A stretch of DNA of 64,000 nt, from the NCBI GenBank assembly GCA_030549175.1, contig JAUKUA010000003.1:3782001-3846000 (forward strand), in the 5' to 3' direction. The DNA comes from Lasiosphaeris hirsuta (taxonomy: Eukaryota > Ascomycota > Sordariomycetes > Sordariales > Lasiosphaeriaceae). Shown in pieces: positions 20,599-33,500 of this stretch; the stretch's first letter is position 1, and each line of letters begins with the position of its first letter. The notes beneath the pieces were generated by a model. That model saw only the letters and a program-made list of their open reading frames with translations. It had not been told where the DNA came from and did no database searches. A program made the translations under genes and the position numbers.

Positions 20599-23500
20599 AA
20601 TTGCCAATTTGCAGATGCCTTGCATTGGCCATTGGCGACGCACCTAGACAAATAGCCAGTCAATATATTGCCTTTTCTGTCTTTTGATACATACGGGACC
20701 TGCAATACATCGTACCGCGTAACACGTACATGATGTAGTGTGGCGGTGGATATGATATGATAATAACGCATGGATGCTCCTAGGGCCTACTAGGGCTCCC
20801 AAAGGAAGCTGGCTGGCGGGACGGGAGCTTCCCAGCCATGTCGTTGCCTGATTCCATGACAGGGACCGTGGCTATTTCCCCGTGCCTACGAGTAGCAAGG
20901 GACTGACCTACACTAGCTTTCCGTACAGCAGAGGGCATGGTCACTATGCCGAACATCCGGCAGTCCATGTCTGACACGGCGGCATTGCTGGGGGATCGGT
21001 TGGGAGCTGCGAGCTGCGAGGAGCCATGGATCCGGTGTAGCGCGAGCCCAACACAGGGGACAGGGGACACGCCCAGTGAGCCAGTGAAGCCGGCGACACG
21101 GGTCATCTGAATGGACGAGCTCCAAACCACGTGCAATCGACGTCATAGACCCACCTCGCTGAGCGCTCCTCCGTTCAGCGTACAGCGTGCAGGGAGATCA
21201 TTGTGGAGGTGGAGCCGTCCGGCGAGCGCCACCAGTCAGAGAGAGGATGGAACATTTCTAGAAACGAAAACATTCCAATTCAGGGCTCTCTGGGCGACCT
21301 CACCCGTGTTGGCATGGTTTGGCTGCCGTCCTCACGGGATGAAATGGCTCAGGTTTAGGGCTGCAACTTTCGATGATGCGCTGAATCATGGTCAACTTTT
21401 ATTCCCGCAGGCCTTGACTGGCTCGCTCCCATTGGCGCGCCGCCGAGAGACTGAACAATCCACGGCCGGAGGTATTTCACATTGGCTAGACTTCTTGCTT
21501 ATTAGCGAGGAGAGGAAAAAAATCGGCCAGTGGTGATTTTGATTCGGGGCCGCCGACGGTGAGCGGCCACCCAATCTTGCGATCCACCCAACAAGCCATC
21601 CGTGGATGGCAATTGGGACCACCCCGTCGACGACTAGAACACCTATTGGGCGCATTGGTGACACGGTGACTTTTTCAGCGCAGCCAAGGCCCAGACAGCC
21701 CCCTCCTCCTTAGCCGTCACTCTACCTATAGATGCAGTTTGCACTGCATCGAGGGCATCCCCAAATTCCTGGCCGGGGCGCCGGCTGGGCGTCCACTGGC
21801 GCCCTCTTCCTGCTCCTGTTGGCTGTCGCACCAGGCGCTGAAACCGCCAGACATGATCTTCCCACCCCACGTCAAGCCGAGTGCTGGTGTACGATCATCG
21901 CAATCCTAGTTTGCTGCAACGGAAATGATGTGCAGCAGGCCAAAGCGCTTGAGAATTGGGGGCTCGGGGGCCTGGTCACGTCTTGCTGCAGCAGACTGTT
22001 TTCAGCTGCCAAAGATGTGCTGTCCTTTCAGGGCCGTGGAGCTGATGAAACGCAACTGCTGTGGATCGTCATTTGTGTCCTCCCAACCTAAAGCCACTTG
22101 AGCTTGGCTTACAAGAATATGAATGGAATGAGGAGGGTAGATCTGTCACCTGAGGCTGTCGCCAATGTCAGGGCTCAAAAAGAGTTGCAGACACCATGTC
22201 CGCCCCACCATTGTGTAACCATCAGACACCGGCTGACAAGACCATTGAAACTAGCCACCTGTCTTGGGTGCCAGTAGCGACATGTTCCTGACACGACGAG
22301 CCACATCCTTCGTGTTGCTGCGAGTTTTCTTGCCTGATTCAGCACTCTGCAGGAAGTAAACTGTCCTCTCCCTGCGGGGGAATAGACCTCAATGAGCAAC
22401 CACCCGCGGGAGCCATCTTGCCCGCCTTGTTGTATGGATGACGACCGTGATAACAGGCTGTGTGGCCCTTGGGTCGCATTGGGGTTCCTGTCTCTCGCCG
22501 TTTGTTAACTGAAGTGTTTGCGGGTCCGGCCGGCCTCTTGACGGAACCGGTATAAGGCGGAACTCGCATTGACGGGGCTTGCTGGCAAGCATGGATGAGG
22601 TGAGAGTAACGTGTTGTGAACGAAGCTCGCAGCATAAGATCTGCGGGTAAGTAAGTTAGGTTGCCTCGCAGGTTATGTGTCGAGGCCAAGGCCTGGCCAC
22701 GAGAAACAGGCCTTGCCTTCTGTCCATATGGCGTGCCATGGAAACGAGCGAGTTCGGGGCAATATCTGCAACTGCCGCGGACGAGGTAACCGGAATGGCC
22801 AACTTAGATAGGCGATGGCGGTCTGGTTTTCGATCTTTGGATGCGTGGTGCGCATTCACGACCACCCTTTTGATAAAGTTGCGTTGCATATTCACGATGC
22901 AGCCCGACGCCGGTCAATCACGGAACTTAGTAGTGGTTCCGCGAAATGTTTGAGGAATCAAGGCTCGCCCGGCCTCGTTCTCATCTACACAAAATGCATG
23001 CAGCAAGCAGACGGGCTGCAAGAGCTTCAAAGATGCCGCACGCGTGCGGCCCCTCCCGCTGAGGTCCGCTAGCCTATTGTAGAGTAGTGATAGACGCGAC
23101 CAGTACCTTTTTTGTACCTCTGAATCCGGCACCCTTCCGCCAGCCCCGGCTCGGTTTGGCTACGACGGGAAAGCCAGAAGGAAGCCCACGGCCCCGCGCT
23201 ATCAAAGTGCAATGTTTAACAGAGCCTCTCATTTTGGGGAAGGGAATGTATTGGACCACAGGGCAAGCATGAAAGAAGCTTGACGATGAGCCCGTAGGAA
23301 CACCGTTTTGCGACGAGCGAGGACCGGAGCCCTGATCCGTTGAGCCCGATCCGTTCTGAGTCACACTGTCGGTGAGGGTCGGGCTGCCGCGGGTCGAGAG
23401 AGGTGTGGTTTCGGTGTCGTCGCCACATGTCTTTAAAGCAGCCTTCCATGCCCAAGCCCTGTCATATTTCCGCACAGCTTCCGGGTAGAAGGCCTCTCGC

Positions 23501-26500
23501 TATTGTGGAAAATACTGATTGTGCCACCGTTGTTGAGGCGGCTCTGCTCTGATGCGGATGAGAGGCGCCCCGGTCACTTACCTTGTCGCGTCAGGTTCAA
23601 CCCCGCCATGCGTTGCCCTACCCGAGTCGCGTTAAGGGCCTGTGGTTAGTGCGGTCTCGGCACCGCAGATTCGGCAAAGGTCTGTTGCGGGGAGGGAAAG
23701 AAGCACCTACCTACCCATAGAAGCGTACCGCACTACTGGGGTATCTGCTTGTCAAATGCCATAGTGAGAGATTCGAGCGTGCGCACGAGAGGGTAACGGC
23801 GGTCATCGGGCCACTCATCACAATTGTGTGGCGGTGACAACGGACGACGTGCGGCGTCACATTGCAGAACTGCAAACCGCAGACCAGGAATACGGAGTAC
23901 CCGAAATGCTCTTGGCCAGGCAAGTCGGGCAAGGTCAGGCACTCGTTGATGAAGCCCAAGTTCGCCTTCCGCGGGCGGGTCGGTACAGGGCATCCTGGTT
24001 GCGAGGCTCAGGTGGACAGCGGGGATGGACGTCATTTTCCTCAATTGAGACCCCGGACCCTAGGATCTGCCACATATGAAACGACCAGGGTACAGGTTGA
24101 CGGCGCGTAACACAATTCAAGCAGATCTCTGGTGGGGAAACTGTGACCGCCATCCGTTGATAGGCAGTTTGACATTCTGACGCTGAGCTATGTAGCTCAC
24201 GCTTTCCCCAGATTGCCGACTTACCAACGAGGAACAGAGCCGACGAAGGCAAGAGCACTCAGAGGACAGAAAAATAAGGCGCAGCCGTTTTTTTTACGAC
24301 GCCTGTTGGCATACCTGCTTGTAATAAGAAGGTATGAGGTCGGCGCATTTGACAAAAGTGGTTTAAATAGGCATTGATGTCGTGATCGGTGCTTCCCCCA
24401 CACACAAGCATCTCGGGCTCTCACCGGAAGCACCCCTCACCTCGTTCACGGCGAGTTTCTTCGTTTTAGCTACAGGGCCATACGAAAGAACAGACAGGGT
24501 ATCTAAGGCTGGTAATGGTTCTCAAGAAATGCACTGTGCAAAAAGCAGCGAGGGAACCCAGATGCAGCACGTGAATGAACCCATGACCAACACCCGGCGG
24601 GCTTGGCGCCTAGCGAGACGGGGAAGAACGCTCAGCATCTCGATATCCAGAGTGCATCGGAACAGCAAGCTGGCAGGTGCTAGGTGCCTGGGTATGCACA
24701 CAATATTATTGTTACGCCCGACCTTCAGATGCCCAGCCCATCACGCCATTTACACTACCTCACCTACATGCCAGGGCGGGTCGTTTGCAAAGCGGTGTGA
24801 TATCGTCCGCTACTCTCTCCTCTGCGGGCCTGGAGAGTGGGAGATCTCGCCAGCGGACACTGTCCCAGATGATCCAGATTTCTAGTGGATACTAGATGAT
24901 TGATACCAGGCGATAGGAGCGCCTTTTCTGGCCCCGCGCCGTTTCCTGTCGAGATTATACTTCCCGTGCTTAGTAGATGAGGGAGAGGAAATCGGCTTGC
25001 TGGAAACAGCTCTGCCGAGGCCCCGTATCGTGCTGCTGTTGCAGGGGGGCAGCGGGCGAATGCAGTCATTGGAATGGATAAGATTTGGGCCCCTGACTCT
25101 CCAGGGCATGCGGCAGGGACTTTATCGCTCTGACCAGGATTCCTAAAAAAAAAAAAAATCGCGACTAACCGCTCAGGTTTTTGTCCTCGTGACATGGTTT
25201 TAGGGGGGCCCTTGCCAAATGCCGAGGACGTTGAGGAGGCACTTGAGGCCCCCGAAGCAACAGGGCACCGACGGCATTGTCGCCAAAGACCGGATCTCTC
25301 TAAACCCCCTGGACAAAATGCCCAATCAGGCTCAGGATGTGCGACAGTTCCTCGGGCTCGCTTTTTCCCTGGTCTGGTTTGTGAATTTCTCTGGCACCCG
25401 CTCGTATCGCGCAGCCGACGTCTGAACGAAGCGCCGAGTTATCGAGGACGCTCAGGGAAACCGATCTTCGCAGTGATCGCCCAAGCGGACCGACGTGACA
25501 CACAATAGTCGACGGCAACACTCTGCCGTCTTGTTTGAATTCTCTTGCGTGAGGGGTCGACGTGCTAACCCTCGCACCTGGCGCCTGCTCGGCGCCTCTG
25601 TCCAATGCGATGGAGGGTGTTCGCGCCCCTTTTTGCGGTTGGCCCCAAAGCGTGCCAATGTCCATGGCACCTTGTCTGTCTTGTTAGCCTCGCTTTGCGC
25701 CGTCCGGCCGGGGGCCGCTCCGGCTCGGCTGTTTGTTGTCTCGCCGACGTCGTTTCGTCCTACATTTTGCATTCCGCTAGGACAGCTTGATGCGATGCGG
25801 AGGGAATCGTATTGTTGGCGTTACGCTGCATGAGGGCTGCAGCAAGGCTTGGCATCGCAGCAGCAAAGGTAAGAATCTTCCAGAGCAGCAGGTGGAACCA
25901 AGATTCGAGACCCCATCCAGCCTTGGGGGCCAATGCGGCAAAGGGGCCCTGGGAAACTATGGGGTTGGCTCGGCTCGCGTGCTCGGCAAAGTGCGATGGC
26001 GAGCCTCACCGAGCAGAAATGTCGGTGAAGAGGTGAAAACGGTCAGCGATTCCAGTGACAAGTGCTGCCCAGATCTTTGTTGCCCTGTCTTTGTTTAAAA
26101 TTAGCAGTTTCCCTACATGCATTCGCTCAAAGAAGGCTGCCAGTCTATCGTCCTACCTAACACGGATTGGACTGCCTAAGCCCCATTGCTCGTCTGGGTG
26201 TCTGGGTCTTTTTGAGGAGGAAATAACGGGTGGGCGGCAGGCAAAAACGAATCCCAAGGCTGATGACGATGATGCTGCAGCAATCCGCCCTGTATTACGC
26301 AGGACTTACCTCGCCCACCTAGCCACGCACGCTCGCACTTGCCCACAAGCCGAGACGTCAGGCTGCCCTTTGATTTTCCAATTCTAAGTTACTATGTAGA
26401 GCACTGGAGTGAGAGCTAAGAGGTATTTATCCCATCAGCAGCAGCAGCCCCGTTTCTCGTCGCCGGCTGTCTTGCTCACGATTTCTAACCTGCGACGCCG

Positions 26501-28929
26501 TTATTTTTAGGCCGATTTATAGGTCGAGGATTTGGTAAATACTTGTTGGGGGACGGCTGCCCGGCGCCGGAGAGACGTGGCTCCGTGACTGGGGCCGCGC
26601 TTCGCGGCAGGCTCCAGTGGAAAGAAAAACCATAGGGCCAATCAGGTCAAGCGACACAATCACTCATGGAGGGGTATTGGCCATGTGGGCGACATCGATG
26701 ATGGTGAATGTGGAGTTGGCAGGACAGGGGCATGGAGGGGCGTGGAGCGACAAGGCTGCATTTCGAGCCAGAAAACCACCCACCTGCTCGGATCCATGCC
26801 CCTTGTCGCCCTTGGGCGGCGCAACTTGTAGCGGTACTTGCATCCTCGGCTCTGCGCTGCTATGGCACTCTGCCAACTGGCGGGACGGCAGGACATGGCG
26901 GACAAACAAACCAGGCAAAAGAGACGGGCAGGTAGCGATGAGCCCCAGCCGTGCGGGGGGGCGGGGGGCGGGCTGTTGCCAGCATGATTTCCGTGGCTTA
27001 TCTAATTGAAATGGCGGCGAGCAGGATTTTCCATTTGTTCCATTATGAGTATCGAAGTCCGTTAGTCCGTTAGCGGCACGCTGAGACGACCTTGAGCCCT
27101 TCAACACAAGCACCCGGCACAGCGAACATGCAAAGAGGGATCCCATGCTGGCGTCAGAACCGGGTGCTTATCCTCTCGGAAAGCGGGGGCATGTGCAAGC
27201 CAACCCTACTAGCCCACTGAGCATTGAGGGAGTGGAGGATTGGGGATGTGTGAGAAACTAAGATTTCGATGTCTACTCTCTCGCACGGAGACTCGGAGAC
27301 GAGACGGCACGTCTTCCTACCAACCGGCGCGCTTCGAGCTGTCTAAGCCCTTGCGAGCTGGCCAAACCTTGGATGAAAGAGGTGTGCAGGTGCGGGTCAT
27401 AACCTCTACTACCCAAGAACAACCTAGACGAGGGGAAAACTACGGCCCACGGCACAAGCCCGAGCCAGTCAGTTGCTCCATCCACCCTTCATGTTACCAT
27501 CTCCTTCCCTTGCATCCCCTACTAGCTTAGGTAGGTCGTCGTCGTGAGCATGGGGATACGGGGGCGCTGCGGGAGTGACCGGCGGCTCCAGCGCCAGAGA
27601 TAACTTCTGGAACGAAAAAAAGGGAATGAGGTGCATGTGGTCACCAGCTCACCCTGTCCCGTCTCTCTCGTCTTCTCCGTCTTTCTCCTCATTGCTCTTC
27701 CGCACGGCATATCTGCGCATCCGTGACGCGCCCCCTTTTACCCCGGCCTTTCATTTGCTTCGGCAGGCAGGCAATGGCCTTGACTGTAACATAATATGGT
27801 GGTGAATGGTGAAGCAGAAAAACTCTATTTATTCACCAGGGCGCATGCCCGAGGTGATGTTGGTTCAGCGTTCAAACATGGGCATACACAGCCCGGAATT
27901 TCCGCGCGCCTGAGCCATCTAGTAATAAATAGAGATAGAGGGCATTGGTACGCAAAAGGATTACGAGTGCCAGGGGCAACAGATGCAGCAGGAACAATAG
28001 TGAGGGCATCTGGCTTGGAAAAGGCGGATGAGAACGAGGTTAAAGATCCTCTTTTCAGATGTTGTTGTCCTTCTCTCCCGTCCCTTCCGTCGGGCATGGA
28101 ACGCTCATGGAAATCAATGAACGGAGAGGGGTAGGAGGGGCCATGTGGGGACTTATTCTCCATAACGGAAGGTTAGGGGCTGTACCGTACGGGGCGGTAT
28201 GGCCAGCGAAACAAAAGCACCCGAAAAGCGACCTGTGCCAGACTGCCAGTGGGATCAGGTATCGATACTTTGCGTCCGCCTTGGTCTGCACGAACTGTGC
28301 CTGATGGGTCTGATGGACCAGTTTGATCTGGTCTGACCTCACCCCACAGAAGCGAGCTGAAGAGGGCTGGGCTACCTCTGAGCTACTTGCATTTGCTGGA
28401 GCCCACCCACCCCTGACGCCAATGGGCGGACGCCCATCGAAATTTGCGCTGCATCTTCAAAGCCGAAGGGAGCTCGAGTGTCTAACTCGTCCGCACCCAA
28501 GACTTGGTGCAGACCTGCCGCAGCTAATAACAAACAAAAGCCGGCAACCTCTCTGTGGCAGGCTGGAGCATGCCCTGGCGGCTCAGCAGCCCGCCGGAAG
28601 CTGGTCAAATTCGAGGGAGAGACCGCAGCAGAAAAAAAAGACAATGGAGATGGCGCGCAACTGCCAGGCGGATTGCTCGGTTTGAGGAGTTGGTACCGTA
28701 CGTGTACCTAGCCCAAAGGGGTATGAAGGTCTCCGCTCTGCTGGTTGCAACTTCTCCAACTGGACGATAGGAGAAAAAAGAAGAAAATTCTCCCAGCGCT
28801 CAATTCCCAATCCCCCCTCGTTTACCTCCTGAGACCCTGGGCTTTTGCCAAGTTTTGGGCCTATTCTGTAGACCTACTTTGATTCCCAACGGCGGGCTCA
28901 ACTCCCGCAGCGTGCGCAGCGAACTCTGT

Positions 28930-30555
28930 ACATATAGACACGGTTTTCAGTCCACTGTCCGCTCAAGTCCCGCTTCCTGGCTGCTCCTCCCTACCTTGGT
29001 GTTCACCCGTCTTCGGTGACTCCCTTGTCCTGGACATGCCTCCCGCACCGCACCCACACTAACAATTGTCTAATAATTTCCCGGGCGGGCTTCCTGGCAG
29101 TGCTGAGGTTTTGCGCCTGGGTAGGCTCGCAGCTAAACAAACCCACCGCTGTTGCAGTCCATCCGTCTTTGCCTCTTGCCTCTTGCCTCCCACTCGCAAT
29201 CCTGCTTCCCTGGAACCACCTACCTTCTCCCTTCCTGGGCTACCTAACCTACCTTCACCTTCCGTACCAACCTCAATCTCGCTCTGGCTCCCTACAATCA
29301 ACACCATCGGCCAACTTGGCAGACACCAGAGCTGTTTTTTGGACGACAATTGCCATCTATCAGCCACAGCCCGCCGAGACGCAAGCCCAAGACAGACGCC
29401 GTGGGACCTGGCCTGCTGCTGCATACATCAAGCCATTGTCCTGTTGCCAGCCGCCAGCCCAGCTCTCCAAGTCACAATCTCGCATCACTGACTCACCAAT
29501 TCGTGCCTGGACGCGCATTCGGGGCCGACAACCACACTCTCTACACATTGTTTTGCTGTGCAGTGCTGCGCTGGAAACTGAGAACCGAGAGCGCGAGCCG
29601 GCATTGTGCTACCTTGCTCGGCTGTCCGGTCCTGTCGTCCACGGCTCAGGTTCCCTCGCCAAGCGTCCAATCCACCTGCTTGGGATCCCAAGCGGCCGCG
29701 ACTCGGCAAACCCCTCTTAAAAGTCTCGCTGCACATTGATTACAGGCACGCATACACAGTACAGCAGTACAGTTTTACAGGCCCCGGCTCGCAGGGGCAG
29801 CAGGAGGCGACCAACCGCTGCCTCGACAGTCGAAGGGCTGGAAGAGGAAGTGTGCTGCGGCCGCCAGTCATTTGCTTTTCCAGCTCTAGGAGCAACGGAC
29901 GGGCGTCATCTGCCAATCCGCCAGTCTACTGCTGCTTGCTGCTGTGGACGCCGACGTGCCCCCAACTCCAACCCTGGATTATGCCCGAATAGAGCAAGTT
30001 GCATACGACGTGCCAACTCATCATTCCGTGGGCGATTGGGCTGTTGCAACACGGCCCATACCCGCCCCATCCTCCCCCAAATAATCGACAACAGCTGTGC
30101 ATGTCTGTACCTGGGTCCTGTCCCGTACCGGTACCCCAAAGATACCTGCTGCGCAAGACATCCAGGCTCCTTGTGGTGCGCCTTGCATCCCGCTGATTGA
30201 GCGTGGGACTCGGGTCATTCATCGCCTTGCATCCAACTACGGGGCCTCGGCCGTTCATTTCTTTACTTCAAGACCTTCTTCCCCGGACCCTCGCCTGCCG
30301 GAGCCAACAGCCCCCGTCTATATCTTCTCCGCGCCTCGACCACTTTCCAACAAGCCTAGCAACAGCAAGCCACTCTCGGAAGATGCGGCGAAAGACTACT
30401 CGTACCGTATAGTTCCTCGGTCTCTTCTCTCCTCCCAAGCACTGCGGCGCTGGCCTCATTGCATAAGTGCTAGCCCAACAGAAGCTGCTGCTGCTCGGGC
30501 TGGCTAGCTTTCACGCTGTTGCGCATCGAGGATCCTCCCCGCGAGTCTGGCCATC
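28930..30555 (+). other. Pyrimidine-rich region, possible long leader of the phospholipase C gene
   Basis: From about 28,930 to the phospholipase C start the plus strand is visibly rich in C and T (CTCCTCCC-type runs), like the leaders of other fungal genes here. It contains several upstream ATGs and an open frame of 234 codons at 29,016-29,720 that has no recognisable domain. A long untranslated leader, possibly spliced, fits best. No transcript data are available. Confidence 0.35.
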
Positions 30556-33500
30556 ATGCCTTCCATCATCGCCGAGTCTGCCGACCAGCGATCGTCTCCC
30601 GTACAAGTTCCAGACATGGCGTCCGATTCCATGCCCCCGCGGCGTCCACGCCCAAGCAATGTCTGGACAAATCTCCCACGATCTCAGCTCATTGCCATAC
30701 CTCAATCCGCCATGAGCAGCTCAACCGTCTCCCCCGACTCCCAGCATGGCTCTCCTACGCTATCAATAGAACCTGCAGGGTCATATGCACCCGCGGGCAG
30801 TACCGTTCAGGGCTCCCCCGAGATGTTGGAGCCATTTCCCACCACGAAAGGGCTCGACGACATGGACCTCTCCCTCCCCCTCTTTCAGCTCCCGGAGCCC
30901 ATTACTCCCGCCCCTATCTCGGCCTCGATGCTATCAAGAAGTCCCGGCGCTACGGCCATGGGCGAGGCCATGAAGAGCTTGACTCGCCGGTCATCCAATA
31001 GCTTCCGCAGAGTACATTCACTTGTCGCTCGTCGACAGTCCTCAACCAATCCAAGTCGAGATGGCAGCGTGGGACCCGGCATATTGCGACGAAGGGGAAG
31101 CACTAGTAATCCAAACCTCGCCTTGGAGCACACCAGCCCCTTTCTCACCGACGATGACGATGAGTGCGCCATTGAGAAGGACGACAGCGGGTCCCTATGT
31201 AGTGGCGACGGGCCCTCTCGCGAGCTTTCCCTCCTGAGCACAACCACTTCTGGTGGATCCTCTTCAAGGTCTGGCATGACCACTGGACCTGTGATCCCGT
31301 CTGCCCTGAGCCAAGGCACTTCGATGATCAAAGTCGGCAAGAAGAAGAACATGAAGCGGATCACGCTCTGCTATGACCAGGTTGCCACAAAGATCTTCTG
31401 GGATAAGAGCAGGTCGTCAAAGGCCATCTACATAGATGATATTAGGGAAATCCGTACCGCAGAGGACATCGGGCAGTACCGGCTTGATTCTGGGCTTGAC
31501 TCGTCTTCCGAATCGCGATTCTTTTCAATCTTGTACACGCGGCCAGGCCATGCGGCCACCAAAACCCTTCACGTTGTTGCTGATGACGAAAAGTCTTTCC
31601 GGACCTGGACTGAGGTTCTGGAAGCAATCTGCAAGCATCGGCAGGCATTTGCAACGAGCTTGATGGCTTTCAACGACAAAGCTATCAGCAGATGGTGGCG
31701 GAGTGAGGTCACCAAGCTCACAAAAGATGACAAAACTCGCTCCCGCTCTCTGTCCCTTTCTCTTGGGGAGGGGAAGCCCGACTTGCTCTCAGTTGAGCAC
31801 ATATGCCGCAGTCTGCACATTCATGTCCCCACAGAGGACCTCCGGGGCAGGGTCGAAGCGGTTAAAAGCAGGACTGGCAGCCCTGACAAGCTGGATTTTG
31901 CCGGGTTCTTGGACTTTGTGCGGCTTATGAAGGCAAGAAAGGATATTCGTTCTGTGTACCGCCGACATGCGGAAAATCCCGAGTGCGGAATGACAAGGGC
32001 CGAGTTCCTTCACTTCCTGCGCGACGTGCAGCGCGAGAACGTTGATGGGGATCTGGCCACCTTCGAAAATGCCTTCGTCTGCTTTGCCCGCAACGGGAGA
32101 TCAAGAGACGTTGACAAACTCCTCGGCGATGGCGATGACGGTCTGCTTCTATCCGAGCCCGGGCTTGCTGGCTACCTAGCGTCTGGCTTGAACTCAGCCA
32201 TTGTCAAGGCGCCTTCCGACACATACGAACTGGATCGGCCGTTGAGCGAGTATTACATCTCGAGTTCGCACAACACATATCTGCTTGGGCGTCAAGTAGC
32301 CGGCATATCCAGTATCGAAGGATATATCTCGGCACTAGTGCGCGGCTGCCGCTGCGTTGAAATAGATTGTTGGGACGGCGCCGATGACCAACCTGTTGTG
32401 ATGCACGGGCATACCCTAACGACGAGGATTTCGTTTCTCGAGGTGATCAAGACGATCAACAAGTACGCTTTCTTCAAAACCCACTTCCCCTTGTGGATTT
32501 CGTTGGAGGTCCGTTGCAGTCTTGCCACCCAGGCGAATATGACAAAGATCATGATCGATGTTTTTGGGGACAAGCTGGTGCGTGCGCCGCTTGATACATC
32601 CTCGGACCGACTCCCATCGCCATCAGACCTGAAAGATCGCATCCTTATCAAAGTCAAGCAATCCCAGCCACTCGAAGAACCTGTCAAGAACACTGACAGG
32701 TTCGGACGTCGGCGCGGAAATAGCCAGCCCTCGCCGTATCAGCGGCCGCTGTCGTCGGACAATTTGCCAGGACCGTCGAGCCCTGCCCTCGGCCCGACGC
32801 CTCCCTCACGCTCCTCCACCCGCCAGATCAGCCCTAGCCCCTGCAACATCATCGTCGAAGGCGAAGTCCACGATACGCCAAGCAGCAGCCCGAGTGAATG
32901 TGAAAGCGAAAGCGAGAAGGACTCAGCCAAGCGAATCAGCAGCAAGATCAACCCGGTATTGGGTGAGCTGGGCGTGTATTGCGTCGGAATCCAGTTTGAC
33001 GGATTTGAAAGTACCGAAGCGAAGAAGTTCAACCACATCTTCTCGTTCAAGGAGCGGACGTTTGCGGAGAAGAGCCAGCCGGGTGAGGGGAAGAGGGCTC
33101 TCTATCGCCACAACATGAGGTATATGATGCGCGTCTACCCAAATGGTAATCGGATTACTTCATCCAACTTCGACCCACTCGTTTACTGGAAGCGCGGTGT
33201 ACAGATGGCAGCTCTCAATTGGCAAACCTATGATACCGGCATGCAGCTGAATCAGGCCATGTTCGATGGTGGCACAGACCAATCAGGATATGTCCTCAAG
33301 CCGGTTGAAGGTCGTGAGATTCTTCAGATCGACCAGAAAGCTGAGAAGGCTGTTGAGTCGGGCAAGCGGCCACGAAAGCGTGTCGCATTCAAGGTTGAAG
33401 TCATCTCTGCCCAGCAGCTGATGAAGCCGTTCAACCTCGGCGAAAAGCGGACGATGGACCCCTATGTGGAAGTCGAGGTGTTGCTCGCCGACGACATGAG

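Larger units (their letters stand above)
12888..30555. other. Large tract without a recognisable gene (about 17.7 kb)
   Basis: Elsewhere in the window a gene appears every 2-4 kb, but here I recognise none. The open frames are short (mostly under 130 codons), overlap on both strands and show no family motif or credible splicing into something longer. The DNA is not AT-rich, so it does not look like a RIP-degraded transposon block or an ordinary AT-rich centromere. It holds the simple repeats listed separately (G/GA/G, C17(GC)n, CA and GT tracts), and its last 1.6 kb is pyrimidine-rich. Long non-coding transcripts, a long leader of the phospholipase C gene, or fast-evolving genes that I cannot recognise are all possible. 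Confidence 0.6.

Noticed and set aside
23590..23640. A GTCAGGTTCAACCCCGCC stretch resembling a tRNA B box
   Set aside because: No matching acceptor, D or anticodon stems could be formed around it on either strand.
29016..29720. Plus-strand open frame of 234 codons before phospholipase C
   Set aside because: Pyrimidine-rich composition explains the open frame. The protein has no domain, and the region looks like a leader.
12888..30555. Centromere or RIP-degraded transposon block
   Set aside because: The composition is not AT-rich, and I see no transposase, reverse transcriptase or long repeats.
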